A stretch of DNA of 64,000 bases from Paractinoplanes rishiriensis (GCF_016862375.1 NZ_BOMV01000039.1:1-64000), one strand, 5' to 3'. Shown: positions 46,862 through 56,024, numbered from the stretch's first letter. The notes: generated from the sequence alone by a model not told the origin. Numbers and translations are program-made.

Positions 46862-48612
46862 TGGCGAAGCTGCACACCCAGGACCGCATTCCTCTCCAGC
46901 GCCCCGCCGAGGCGGCCCTGCACGGCCCCACCATGCAGCTGCCGGTGCGCTACAACTACAGCGCCTACAGCGTGCTGGCCGGCCCGGCCGAGCCCGATCC
47001 TGCCCCGGACTACCGGGTGCGGATGCGCCGGCTGGCCCGGCGCCGGCCGATCCGCACCCTGCTGATCACGCTGTTCGCGTTCGCCTTCGAGAGCACGTTC
47101 TTCGGCTGGCTGGTCTCCTCGATCGAGGTGCCCGACCCGGACCTGCACGTGGTGCTGCACGCCGCCACCGTCGCGATGATCGTGGCGACCGCGGCGATCG
47201 AGCTGTTCCGGCTGGTCAACGTCGTCACGCTGTGCTTCGCCACGCTCTGGGCCCGCGATCCCGTGCCGGTGGTGCCGGACGTGACGCTGCGGGTCGCGTT
47301 CCTCACCACGATCGTGCCCGGCAAGGAGCCGATCGAGATGGTGGAGCGCACCCTGCGGGCGGCCGGGCAGGTGCGGTACCGCGGCCACTACGAGGTCTGG
47401 CTGCTCGACGAGGGCGACGACCCGGAGGTGCGCGCGCTCTGCGACGACCTCGGCGTCCGCCATTTCAGCCGCAAAGGTCAAGAGCACTTCAACACCGGCT
47501 CCGGTACGTACAAAGCCCGCACCAAGCACGGCAACTACAACTCCTGGATCGCCTCGCACGGCGACGAGTACGACGTGCTGGTCTCGGTCGACCCGGACCA
47601 CGTGCCGCTGCCCAACTTCTGCGAGCGCCTGCTCGGCTACTTCCGCGACCCCGACGTGGCGTTCGTGGTCGGCCCGCAGATCTACGGCAACTACGACAAC
47701 CTGGTCACCCGCTGGGCCGAGTCCCAGCAGTACCTGTTCCACTCGCTGCTCCAACGCGCCGGCAACAAGCGCGGCATCGCCATGCTGGTGGGCACGAACA
47801 ACGCCGTACGCATCAAGGCTCTGCAGTCGATCGGTGGTCTGCAGGACTCGATCACCGAGGACATGGCGACCAGCCTGGCCCTGCATGCGGCCCGCAACCC
47901 GGAGACCGGCCGCCGGTGGCGCTCGGTCTACACCCCCGACGTGCTCGCGGTCGGCGAGGGACCGTCCTCCTGGACCGACTACTTCACCCAGCAGCACCGC
48001 TGGTCACGCGGCACCGACGAGGTGGTGGTCCGCCGGTTCGGCCGGCTGGCCTGGCGGCTCGGACCGGGCCGGGCGCTGCACTACGCGCTGCTGATGTCGT
48101 ACTACCCGCTGACCGCGCTGGCCTGGCTGCTCGGCGCCGCGAACGCGTTCTTCTTCCTGGTGCTCGGCGCCAAGGGCGTCCAGGTGCCGGAGCACGTCTG
48201 GCTGATGCTGTACGTGGACGCCGCGCTCTTCCAGGTCGGCCTGTACGTGGTCAACCGCCGGCACAACATCTCGCCGCACGAGGAGGCCGGCTCGTCCGGG
48301 CTGGCCGGCATGCTCGCGTCCACGCTGTGCGCGCCGATCTACTTCTCCTCGCTGCTCGGCGCGGTGCTGCGCCGCCGGGCCGGCTTCGTGGTCACACCCA
48401 AGGGCGACTCGGCCAGCCCGGACCGGCTCGCCACCTTCGCGCCCGGCCTGCGCTGGGCCGCGTTCTACGTCGTTCTGCTGCTGATCGCGGCCGGCACCGG
48501 GCACGTCGACGGCCCGATGTTCCTCTGGCCCGCACTCAACCTCGCCATCTGCCTAGCCCCGCCGGCGCTGTGGTTCGCCCGCCGGCGCCGCACCCTGGAG
48601 CCGCCCGCATGA
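46861..48612 (+). CDS. cslA: cellulose-synthase-like glycosyltransferase, GT2 (CslA type)
   Basis: This 583-aa membrane enzyme polymerises a beta-linked glycan and exports it. Two N-terminal membrane segments precede the catalytic domain with LLDEGDDPEV, VDPDHVP (DxD), SITEDMAT (TED) and QQHRWSRG (QxxRW), the processive GT2 set. Four or more C-terminal membrane segments follow. In Streptomyces, CslA works with GlxA at hyphal tips. ATG 46861 overlaps the HoxX stop, and the stop overlaps the GlxA start by 4 bp. Confidence 0.93.
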   Translation: MAKLHTQDRIPLQRPAEAALHGPTMQLPVRYNYSAYSVLAGPAEPDPAPDYRVRMRRLARRRPIRTLLITLFAFAFESTFFGWLVSSIEVPDPDLHVVLHAATVAMIVATAAIELFRLVNVVTLCFATLWARDPVPVVPDVTLRVAFLTTIVPGKEPIEMVERTLRAAGQVRYRGHYEVWLLDEGDDPEVRALCDDLGVRHFSRKGQEHFNTGSGTYKARTKHGNYNSWIASHGDEYDVLVSVDPDHVPLPNFCERLLGYFRDPDVAFVVGPQIYGNYDNLVTRWAESQQYLFHSLLQRAGNKRGIAMLVGTNNAVRIKALQSIGGLQDSITEDMATSLALHAARNPETGRRWRSVYTPDVLAVGEGPSSWTDYFTQQHRWSRGTDEVVVRRFGRLAWRLGPGRALHYALLMSYYPLTALAWLLGAANAFFFLVLGAKGVQVPEHVWLMLYVDAALFQVGLYVVNRRHNISPHEEAGSSGLAGMLASTLCAPIYFSSLLGAVLRRRAGFVVTPKGDSASPDRLATFAPGLRWAAFYVVLLLIAAGTGHVDGPMFLWPALNLAICLAPPALWFARRRRTLEPPA

Positions 48613-50531
48613 AGCCGCACCCCCGTCCCAGTCTCGCCCGCCGGTTCGCGAGCGGACTCGTCACGCTGGCGGTGCTCGCCGCGGTCGCGGTCGCGAACCG
48701 CCCGGTCTTCGCGGCCGGTCAGGAGGCGCTGCACACCTACCAGGTCAGCCGGCAGTCCTACAAGGAGCAGTACGGGTTCTGGTCGCGGCTGCCGGTGCCG
48801 GACGACTTCCGGGTCAACGCCATCCACGCCGCCCTGCTGCACACCGGCAAGGTGCTGATCATCGCGGGCAGCGGCAACAACCGGGAGGCCTTCGAGGCGG
48901 GCACGTTCCGGACCATCCTGTACGACCCGGCCGCCGACCGGTTCTCCGGCGTGTCCACCCCCACCGACGTCTTCTGCGCCGGCCACACGTTCCTGTCCAG
49001 CGGCAACCTGCTGGTGGCCGGCGGCACCAAGTCGTACGAGGTGCTCGAGGAGGACGTCGAGCACGCCGCCGGGGTGATGAAGTTCAAAAACGAGTGGCGC
49101 GACGGCCGCCCTCGCAGGTTCGCCAAGGGCACCCGTCTGGTGTCCGCGACCGGCGCCGTCTACCGCACCCGCAGCGCGGTCACCGTGCCCGCGCCGGCCG
49201 GGCGGGCCGGCGAGGCCGAGGTCTGGGTGGATGCGGTACGCCCCGGCAACGCGTCCGTGGTGACGCAGGGCGCGCAGTACCGGATCCACGGCCTGACCGG
49301 CGACGACCAGCGCAACCTCTACGGCGTCGCGGACAAAATCACCAGAGAGAAGCAGGAGTACGGCGGGGACAACACGTCCTACGAGTTCGACCCGCGCACC
49401 GAGCGGTACGTGCGCACCGGCAACCTGAACGACCACCGCTGGTATCCGACCCTGGTCCAGCTCACCGACGGCGACGTGCTCGCGGTCTCCGGCCTCGACC
49501 GGTTCGGCCGGATCCTGCCGGGCCGCAACGAGGTCTACCGCACCGGTCAGCGCCGCTGGCGGGCCGCGCCGGAACTGACCCGGGTCTTTCCCACCTATCC
49601 GGCGCTGCACCTGCTGGCCGACGGGCGGCTGTTCTACTCGGGCGCGAGTTCCGGCTACGGCTCGGACACCGAGGGCCGCACGCCCGGCGTCTGGGACCTG
49701 GACGACAACTCCTTCGAGCCGGTGCCCGGCCTGCGCGACGCCACCATGACCGAGACCAGCACGTCACTGCTGCTGCCGCCGGCCCAGGACCAGCGCGTCA
49801 TGATCCTCGGCGGCGGCGAGATCGGCGAGTCCCCGGTGTCCACCGCGCGCACCGCCATCGCCGATCTCCGGCAGCAGCACCCGGTCTACCGGCCCGGGCC
49901 CGACCTGCCCGAACCGGCCCGCTACCTGTCCACGGTTGTGCTGCCCGACGACACCGTGTTCACCACCGGCGGCTCGTCCGGGTACCGCGGTGGCCCGTAC
50001 CGCGGCGAACCGCGCAGCGACCTGTTCAACGCGCAGTTCTACCAACCCGGCACCAACACGTTCCGGACCGCGGCCGAGTCGACCGTCGGCCGCAACTACC
50101 ACTCGGAGGCGATCCTGCTGCCGGACGGCCGGGTCATCACGCTCGGCAGCGACCCGCTGTACGACCGCAAGGGCGAGAACCCGGGGACCTTCGAGCAGCG
50201 GATCGAGGTGTACGAGCCGCCGTACCTGTTCCGCGGCGAACGGCCCACGATCGCGACCAGCCCGCCGGAGGCCGACCGCGGCACGGCGTTCCATGTGAAC
50301 ACCCCCGACGCGGACCGGATCGCCACGGCCCGGCTGATCCGGCCCAGCGCGGTCACCCACACCACCGACGTGGACCAGCGCTCGGTCGCGCTCGGCGTGA
50401 CCCGCTCCGGCGGCGGTCTCGACCTGGCCGTGCCGCAGGGCGCCGGGCTGGTGCCGTCCGGCTGGTACATGCTGTTCCTGGTCGACGACCGCGGGGTCCC
50501 GTCGGTAGCGCGCTGGATAAGGGTGCGCTGA
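48609..50531 (+). CDS. glxA: radical copper oxidase, GlxA/galactose-oxidase type
   Basis: This 640-aa exported oxidase has an N-terminal signal or anchor (LVTLAVLAAVAVANRPVFA), a seven-bladed kelch-like propeller and a C-terminal Ig-like domain. Active-site features are Cys 123 in DVFCAGH, a candidate for the Tyr-Cys cross-link, the ligand pair in GRNYHSE (Tyr 497, His 498) and the final His in AVTHTTD. GlxA oxidises the glycan made by CslA and needs copper delivery. It is coupled by ATGA to cslA and followed after 4 bp by the GH6 gene. Confidence 0.93.
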   Translation: MKPHPRPSLARRFASGLVTLAVLAAVAVANRPVFAAGQEALHTYQVSRQSYKEQYGFWSRLPVPDDFRVNAIHAALLHTGKVLIIAGSGNNREAFEAGTFRTILYDPAADRFSGVSTPTDVFCAGHTFLSSGNLLVAGGTKSYEVLEEDVEHAAGVMKFKNEWRDGRPRRFAKGTRLVSATGAVYRTRSAVTVPAPAGRAGEAEVWVDAVRPGNASVVTQGAQYRIHGLTGDDQRNLYGVADKITREKQEYGGDNTSYEFDPRTERYVRTGNLNDHRWYPTLVQLTDGDVLAVSGLDRFGRILPGRNEVYRTGQRRWRAAPELTRVFPTYPALHLLADGRLFYSGASSGYGSDTEGRTPGVWDLDDNSFEPVPGLRDATMTETSTSLLLPPAQDQRVMILGGGEIGESPVSTARTAIADLRQQHPVYRPGPDLPEPARYLSTVVLPDDTVFTTGGSSGYRGGPYRGEPRSDLFNAQFYQPGTNTFRTAAESTVGRNYHSEAILLPDGRVITLGSDPLYDRKGENPGTFEQRIEVYEPPYLFRGERPTIATSPPEADRGTAFHVNTPDADRIATARLIRPSAVTHTTDVDQRSVALGVTRSGGGLDLAVPQGAGLVPSGWYMLFLVDDRGVPSVARWIRVR

Positions 50532-50535
50532 CCCC

Positions 50536-51519
50536 GTGCCTCGTAAGTTCGCGATCCTCCTGTTCGTGCTGGTCGCGGTGGCGGTGGCCGGTGTCGCCGC
50601 GGCCACCACCCGCGGGCCGGCCCGAACCACACCGGCGCCACCGGTCGGTCTCTACGTCGACCCGTACGGCGCCGCGCCGGTCCACCTGCGGGCGCTGGAG
50701 CGGGCCGGACGCACCGCCGAGGCGGCCCTGGTGCGCCGGATCGCCGTGCAGCCGGCCGCCACCTGGTTCGCCGACGACGCCACCGGCTACGTGGACCGGG
50801 CCCGGCGGCTGGTGACGAGCGCCGCGGCGGCCCGCCGCATCCCGGTGCTGACCTTCTATTTCATCCCGCACCGGGACTGCGGCCGGTACTCCGCGGGCGG
50901 CGCGGCCGACGGTCTCGCATACCGCCGCTGGGTCGGCAACCTGGCCGGCGCGCTGCGCGGCCACCGGGCGATCGTGATCCTGGAACCGGACGCGGTGGCG
51001 CACGCGGTCCGCGGCTGCCTCAACCGGGTCCGGGCCGCCGAGCGGTTCGCCCTGCTCGCGTCGGCGGTCGAGACCCTGCGCTCGGTGCCCGGCGTGACCG
51101 TCTATCTGGACGCCGGCAACCCCACCTGGCTCACCCCCGCCGAGGTGGTGCCGGCCCTGCGCCGGGCCGGGATCACCCGCAGCCACGGGTTCGCGCTCAA
51201 CGTGGCCAACTTCGAGACCACGGCGGCCAATCTGGCGTACGGCATCCAGTTGTCCCGCCCGCTCGGCGGTGCCCGCTTCGTGGTGGACACCAGCCGCAAC
51301 GGCACCGGACCGGCCCGGCCCGGCGCGGGCAGCCGGCACTGGTGCAACCCGCCCGGCCGCAAGCTCGGCACCGCGCCCACGCTGCACACCGGGCACCCGC
51401 TGGTGGCCGGGTACCTCTGGGTGAAGAGACCGGGCGAATCCGACGGCGCCTGCTCGCCCGGAGCGCCGCCGGCCGGCCGGTGGTTCCACCGGTATGCCCT
51501 GGACCTAGCCCGTCAGTGA
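50536..51519 (+). CDS. glycoside hydrolase family 6 (endoglucanase, CslZ-like)
   Basis: This 327-aa exported hydrolase cleaves beta-1,4-glucan with inversion. A signal anchor (FAILLFVLVAVAVAGVAAA) precedes the barrel. Catalytic positions are in PHRDCGRYSAGG, ILEPDAVA (acid Asp) and VVDTSRNG. SRHWCNPPGRKLG and YLWVKRPGESDG are typical GH6 loops with disulfide cysteines. There is no binding module. In Streptomyces the equivalent CslZ trims or releases the tip glycan. GTG 50536 is 4 bp after glxA. Confidence 0.92.
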   Translation: MPRKFAILLFVLVAVAVAGVAAATTRGPARTTPAPPVGLYVDPYGAAPVHLRALERAGRTAEAALVRRIAVQPAATWFADDATGYVDRARRLVTSAAAARRIPVLTFYFIPHRDCGRYSAGGAADGLAYRRWVGNLAGALRGHRAIVILEPDAVAHAVRGCLNRVRAAERFALLASAVETLRSVPGVTVYLDAGNPTWLTPAEVVPALRRAGITRSHGFALNVANFETTAANLAYGIQLSRPLGGARFVVDTSRNGTGPARPGAGSRHWCNPPGRKLGTAPTLHTGHPLVAGYLWVKRPGESDGACSPGAPPAGRWFHRYALDLARQ

Positions 51520-51621
51520 GACCTGCCTCAAATTGCCCCCCATTTCGGTACCGCCGATACGATCGGCGGAGTCGGGACAGCGCAGTCCTGGAGCACCGGA
51601 CAGTCGAAGGAGTGCGCCCCG

Positions 51622-54507
51622 ATGACCGACCTAGAGCAAGACAGCCCTTCCAACCACCCCGCCGCCGCCCTTGGCCTGACTGAAGACAGCCCGTCCAACC
51701 ACCCCGCCGCCGCCCTAAGCCTGACTGAAGACAGCCCGTCCAACCACCCCGATGCGGCCCTACGCGCTGACATCCGGCGGATCGGCACGCTGCTCGGCCA
51801 GACCCTGGCCCGGCAGGAGGGCCGTCCCCTGCTCGACCTGGTCGAGGAGGTGCGCGCGCTGGTCCGGCACGACCCGCCGGCCGCCGCCGACCGCCTCGCC
51901 GCCATGGACGTCACCACCGGCACCAAGCTGGCCCGGGCCTTCTCCACCTACTTCCACCTGGCCAACATCACCGAGCAGGTGCACCGGGCCCGCGACCTGC
52001 AGCGCCGCCGGGCCCGCGACGGCGGCTGGCTGGACCAGGCGGCCAAGCGGATCGCCGAGCGCGGGGTGCCGGCCGACGAGATCGCCGCGGCCGCCCGCCG
52101 CCTCGCGGTCCGGCCGGTCTTCACCGCGCACCCCACCGAGGCGGCCCGCCGCTCCATCCTGTCCAAGCTGCGGCAACTCGCCGACGCGCTGGACGCCGAG
52201 GCCGCCGCGGCGGTCCTCTACGGCGCCTCGGACACCACCGCGTCGACCCGCCGCTTCGCCGAACTGATCGACCTGCTGTGGCAGACCGACGAGCTGCGGC
52301 TGGACCGGCCGGACCCGACCGACGAGGCCCGCAACGCCGTCTACTACCTGCGCGACCTGCACGCCGACGCGGCTCCGCAGGTGCTCAGCGACCTCGCCGA
52401 GACGCTGCGCCACCTGGGCGTTGAGACCTCCCCCACGGCCCGGCCGCTCACCTTCGGCTCGTGGATCGGCGGCGACCGCGACGGCAACCCGTTCGTCACG
52501 CCGGCCGTCACCCGCGACGTCCTGATGATCCAGCACGAGCAGGGCATCCAGGCCACCGAGCGGGCCATGGACAAGCTGATCGATGAGCTGTCGGTGTCCC
52601 GGCGCCTGCGCGGCGTCTCGCTCGACCTGTCCGCGTCGCTGGCCAAAGACCTGGACAACCTGCCCGAGGTCGCGCCCCGGTTCCGCAAGACCAACGCCGA
52701 GGAGCCGTACCGGCTCAAGGTCCGCGCCGTGAAGGCCAAGCTGGCCAATACCCGCGACCGGCTGCGCCGCGGCACCCCGCACGTGCCCGGCCGCGACTAC
52801 CTGGGCAACGACGAGCTGATCAGCGACCTCGAGCTGATGCGCGCCTCGCTGGCCCGCAACTCCGGCCAGCTCACCGCGGTCGGCGTGGTGGCCGCCGCGA
52901 TCCGCACCGTGTCGGCGTTCGGCCTCCAGCTGGCCACGCTGGACGTCCGCGAGCACGCCGAGAAGCACCACGAGGTGCTCCAGCAGATGTACGCCCGGGT
53001 CGGCGAGGTCGACGACTACGCCACGCTCGACCGCAACGAACGCACCAAGCTGCTGGCCACCGAGCTGACCGGCCGCCGCCCGCTGTCCAGCGCCGACACC
53101 CCGCTGACCGACTCGGCCCGCAAGACCTTCGACGTGTTCAACACGATCCGCGAGGCCCAGGACCGCTTCGGCCCCGACGTCATCGAGAGTTACATCATCT
53201 CGATGACCCTGGGCGTCGACGACGTCCTGGCCGCGGCCGTCCTGGCCCGCGAGGCCGGCCTGGTCGACATCCACACCGGCCGCGCCCGGGTCGGCATCGT
53301 CCCGCTCCTGGAGACCCCCGCCGAGCTGGACGCCGGCGGCGAACTGCTGGACGAGATGCTGAGCCTGCCCGCCTACCGCGAGATCGTCCGCGCCCGCGGC
53401 GACCTCCAGGAGGTCATGCTGGGCTACTCCGACTCCAACAAGGAAGCCGGCATCACCACCAGCCAGTGGCGCATCCACAAGGCCCAGCGCTCGCTGCGCG
53501 ACGTGGCGGCCAGGCACGGCGTACGGCTGCGGCTTTTCCACGGCCGAGGCGGCACCGTCGGGCGCGGCGGCGGCCCCACCCACGAGGCCATCCTCGCCCA
53601 GCCCTACGGCACCCTGGACGGCGCCATCAAGGTGACCGAACAGGGCGAGGTCATCTCCGACAAGTACACGCTCCCGGCACTGGCCCGGGAAAACCTGGAG
53701 CTGACGGTCGCCGCGGTCCTGCAGGCCACCCTGCTGCACACCAGCCCGTCGGTAGACCTGGAGCGCCTGGCCCGCTGGGACGCCACCATGGACACCGCGT
53801 CGGACGCCGCGTTCCGGGCGTACCGGTCGCTGGTGGAGGACCCCGACCTGCCCGCGTACTTCTGGGCGGCCACCCCCACCGAGTTGCTGGGCCAGCTGAA
53901 CATCGGCTCCCGCCCCGCGAAGCGCCCCAACGCCGACGCGGGCCTGGGCGGTCTGCGGGCCATTCCGTGGGTCTTCGGCTGGACCCAGACCAGGCAGATC
54001 GTGCCCGGCTGGTTCGGCGTCGGTTCCGGCCTGGCGGCGGCGCGCGAGGCCGGCCACACCGAGGTCCTCCACGAGATGTTCGCCAACTGGCAGTTCTTCC
54101 GCACGTTCCTCTCGAACGTGGAGATGATGCTGAACAAGACCGACCTCAAAATCGCCAGGCGCTACGTGGAGACCCTGGTCCCCGCCAACCTCCACCCCAT
54201 CTTCGGCAAAATCGAGGACGAGTACGCCCGAACCGTCAGCGAGGTCCTGGCCATCACCGGCGGCGAGGACCTGCTGGCCCAGCAGCCCGAGCTGAAGCGA
54301 ACCCTGGGCGTCCGCGACACCTACCTGGAGCCGTTGCACCACTTGCAGGTGGCCCTGCTGAGGCAATACCGCGAGCTGGGCGACAACGACCGCCAGCTGG
54401 CCACCGCTCCCGGCGCCCGCCGGGCCCCCTCCGACTCGACCGCACTCGAACGGGCCCTGCTGACCTCGGTGAACGGCATCGCCGCCGGCATGCGCAACAC
54501 CGGCTGA
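51622..54507 (+). CDS. ppc: phosphoenolpyruvate carboxylase with repeat-expanded N-terminus
   Basis: This 961-aa enzyme makes oxaloacetate from PEP and bicarbonate, refilling the TCA cycle. Catalytic motifs are the His in VFTAHPTEAARRS, the Lys in GYSDSNKEAG and the Arg-rich loop FHGRGGTVGRGGGPTH. The C-terminal MRNTG is the family end. ATG 51622 follows GAAGGAG at about 8 nt, which supports translation of an odd leader: the first 50 residues contain about three copies of DSPSNHPAAALxLTE before the family similarity begins at ALRADIRRIG. Confidence 0.97.
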   Translation: MTDLEQDSPSNHPAAALGLTEDSPSNHPAAALSLTEDSPSNHPDAALRADIRRIGTLLGQTLARQEGRPLLDLVEEVRALVRHDPPAAADRLAAMDVTTGTKLARAFSTYFHLANITEQVHRARDLQRRRARDGGWLDQAAKRIAERGVPADEIAAAARRLAVRPVFTAHPTEAARRSILSKLRQLADALDAEAAAAVLYGASDTTASTRRFAELIDLLWQTDELRLDRPDPTDEARNAVYYLRDLHADAAPQVLSDLAETLRHLGVETSPTARPLTFGSWIGGDRDGNPFVTPAVTRDVLMIQHEQGIQATERAMDKLIDELSVSRRLRGVSLDLSASLAKDLDNLPEVAPRFRKTNAEEPYRLKVRAVKAKLANTRDRLRRGTPHVPGRDYLGNDELISDLELMRASLARNSGQLTAVGVVAAAIRTVSAFGLQLATLDVREHAEKHHEVLQQMYARVGEVDDYATLDRNERTKLLATELTGRRPLSSADTPLTDSARKTFDVFNTIREAQDRFGPDVIESYIISMTLGVDDVLAAAVLAREAGLVDIHTGRARVGIVPLLETPAELDAGGELLDEMLSLPAYREIVRARGDLQEVMLGYSDSNKEAGITTSQWRIHKAQRSLRDVAARHGVRLRLFHGRGGTVGRGGGPTHEAILAQPYGTLDGAIKVTEQGEVISDKYTLPALARENLELTVAAVLQATLLHTSPSVDLERLARWDATMDTASDAAFRAYRSLVEDPDLPAYFWAATPTELLGQLNIGSRPAKRPNADAGLGGLRAIPWVFGWTQTRQIVPGWFGVGSGLAAAREAGHTEVLHEMFANWQFFRTFLSNVEMMLNKTDLKIARRYVETLVPANLHPIFGKIEDEYARTVSEVLAITGGEDLLAQQPELKRTLGVRDTYLEPLHHLQVALLRQYRELGDNDRQLATAPGARRAPSDSTALERALLTSVNGIAAGMRNTG
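51640..51774 (+). repeat. 45-bp tandem repeat inside the start of ppc
   Basis: Three consecutive 45-bp units (51640-51684, 51685-51729, 51730-51774) each encode a 15-residue block beginning DSPSNHP. Units 1 and 2 differ at a few bases; unit 3 diverges in its last third. Because 45 is a multiple of three, copy changes would keep the frame. Confidence 0.92.
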
Positions 54508-54569
54508 CCCCGTTTTTCTTAAAAGAAACCTTTAGCGGCTCGCGCTGGGGCGGCCTGCCATCTATGGTT

Positions 54570-54583
54570 TGGGAGCGCTCCCA
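54570..54583. promoter_or_regulatory. CebR-type operator TGGGAGCGCTCCCA
   Basis: This is a perfect 14-bp palindrome identical to the operator bound by CebR, the cello-oligosaccharide-responsive LacI repressor of Streptomyces. A degenerate second copy (CGGGAGCGCGATCCC) follows at once. No recognisable glycoside hydrolase or transporter gene lies downstream within 500 bp. Confidence 0.65.
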
Positions 54584-54815
54584 CGGGAGCGCGATCCCCA
54601 TGGAAACGGAGCCGAACGCCCGTGCGCACCCCGATCCCCCTCGACGCATCGGCGCTTCCCGGCTTCATCGCGAACGGCCCGGGCATCCCCACGGCGCGCT
54701 CCGCGCCGGCCCGGCCGCTTCGTGACCTGTCCCCAGCATCTCCCCAGACCCCCTTTCGCATTCCGCACCCCATTCGGCTTCTGACCGCCGGGCACTAGTC
54801 AGAAGCCGTCATTTC

Positions 54816-54846
54816 GGGCGGCCGGGTTCCCACGACCCGGCCGCCC
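54816..54846. terminator. hairpin terminator
   Basis: Twelve-bp perfect arms GGGCGGCCGGGT and ACCCGGCCGCCC flank a 7-nt loop and are followed by GAGCTTTT. It is placed to end plus-strand transcription coming from ppc or from the orphan promoter. Confidence 0.75.
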
Positions 54847-55048
54847 GAGCTTTTCCACGCATCGCTGCGGCAGTCGGTCCAGGGGTATATCCGACAAGTA
54901 GCCCTTTAACCGGACATCGAGAAGCCGCCGGTTCCCGATTTGGCGATCTACGATCATCCCGGCGAGCAGCAGATCAACGACATCGCGTCGCGGGCAAGCG
55001 CCAGCGGGAACGTCCGCGGCTGGCGTCAGCTGAGAGCAGGCTGAGAGA

Positions 55049-55087
55049 CCCTGAGGGGCCCTCAGGGGTTCACCGGATCCCCTGAGG
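55049..55087 (+). promoter_or_regulatory. CCCTGAGG operator array before ABC operon
   Basis: CCCTGAGG-GGC-CCTCAGGG (55049-55067) is a perfect inverted repeat with a 3-nt spacer. A further CCCTGAGG lies at 55080-55087. Extra CTGAG copies occur at about 55030, 55041 and 55105. A -10-like TAGGCT (55101-55106) ends 6 nt before GTG 55113, so the operon mRNA is probably leaderless and the array overlaps its promoter. Confidence 0.6.
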
Positions 55088-55112
55088 TGCGCCCGCTTCC
55101 TAGGCTGAGCCC

Positions 55113-56024
55113 GTGACCATCATCGCGACCCAGGCGCTCACCAAGACGTACGGCGGCGGGGTGACCGCGCTTTCCGACCTCACTGTCGGGGTCGACGCGG
55201 GCATCATCGGGCTCGTCGGCGCCAACGGCGCCGGTAAGAGCACATTAATCAAGATCATGCTGGGGCTGCTGGCGCCGACCGCGGGCGAGGTGCGGGTGTT
55301 CGGGCTCGACCCGGTGACGCAGACCGACAAGGTGCGGGCCCGGGTGGGCTACATGCCGGAAAACGACTGCCTGCCGCCGGACGTCTCAGCCTCCGAGTTC
55401 GTGACCCACATGGGCCGGCTCAGCGGGCTGCCGAAAACCACGGCCCGGGAGCGCGCGTCCGAGGCGCTCCGGCACGTCGGGCTCTACGAGGAGCGGTACC
55501 GCCAGATCGGCGGCTACTCGACCGGCATGAAGCAGCGGGTCAAGCTTGCACAGTCCCTGGTGCACGACCCCGACCTGCTGCTGCTCGACGAGCCGACCAA
55601 CGGCCTCGACCCGGCCGGCCGCGACGCCATGCTGACCCTGGTGCACCGCATCGGCAACGAGTTCGGCATCTCGGTGGTGGTCTGCTCGCACCTGCTCGGC
55701 GAGGTGGAGCGGATCTGCGACTCGCTGATCGCCATCGACGGCGGCCGGCTGCTGCGCGCCGACCGGATCTCCAGCATGACCGCGGCGTCCGACGTGCTCG
55801 CCGTCGAGGTCAGCGAGGGCACCGAGGAGCTTGCCGCGGCGCTGCGCGACCGCGGCTTCGCGGTGACTCCGGAGGGCCGGTTGCTGCTGGTGCCGCTCGA
55901 GTCGGAGAGCTCGTACGACCGCATTTTGCAGGCCGTGGCCGAGCTGGACCTCCCGCTGCACCGCCTGGACCAGCGGCGCCACCGCGTCGCCGAACTTTTC
56001 ACGAAGGAGACGGCCGATGTCTGA
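55113..56024 (+). CDS. ABC transporter ATPase (export type)
   Basis: This 303-aa ATPase has Walker A GANGAGKST, a signature region YSTGMKQRVKLAQSL and Walker B LLLLDEPTNGLD, with a C-terminal regulatory extension of about 80 residues. The type matches drug, bacteriocin or lipid exporters paired with ABC-2 permeases. GTG 55113 starts the four-gene operon. It overlaps the following permease gene by 8 bp. The substrate is not evident. Confidence 0.92.
   Translation: MTIIATQALTKTYGGGVTALSDLTVGVDAGIIGLVGANGAGKSTLIKIMLGLLAPTAGEVRVFGLDPVTQTDKVRARVGYMPENDCLPPDVSASEFVTHMGRLSGLPKTTARERASEALRHVGLYEERYRQIGGYSTGMKQRVKLAQSLVHDPDLLLLDEPTNGLDPAGRDAMLTLVHRIGNEFGISVVVCSHLLGEVERICDSLIAIDGGRLLRADRISSMTAASDVLAVEVSEGTEELAAALRDRGFAVTPEGRLLLVPLESESSYDRILQAVAELDLPLHRLDQRRHRVAELFTKETADV

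Larger units (their letters stand above)
54508..55048. other. intergenic region with orphan regulatory sites
   Basis: About 540 bp follow ppc. There is an AT-rich inverted repeat TTTCTT-AA-AAGAAA (54515-54528), unusual in this genome, a perfect operator-like palindrome at 54570-54583 and a strong hairpin at 54816-54846. Short open frames between the operator and the hairpin (from about 54600 to 54795) show no family similarity. It looks like a promoter and terminator whose gene has been lost, but this is inference. Confidence 0.55.

Noticed and set aside
48609..50531. Kelch-repeat protein of unknown function
   Set aside because: The copper-ligand and cross-link residues plus the cslA/GH6 neighbours identify it as a GlxA-type radical copper oxidase.
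54595..54795. Short open frames after the CebR-type operator
   Set aside because: None has a ribosome-binding site plus recognisable domain. The frames overlap one another and are typical of GC-rich noise.
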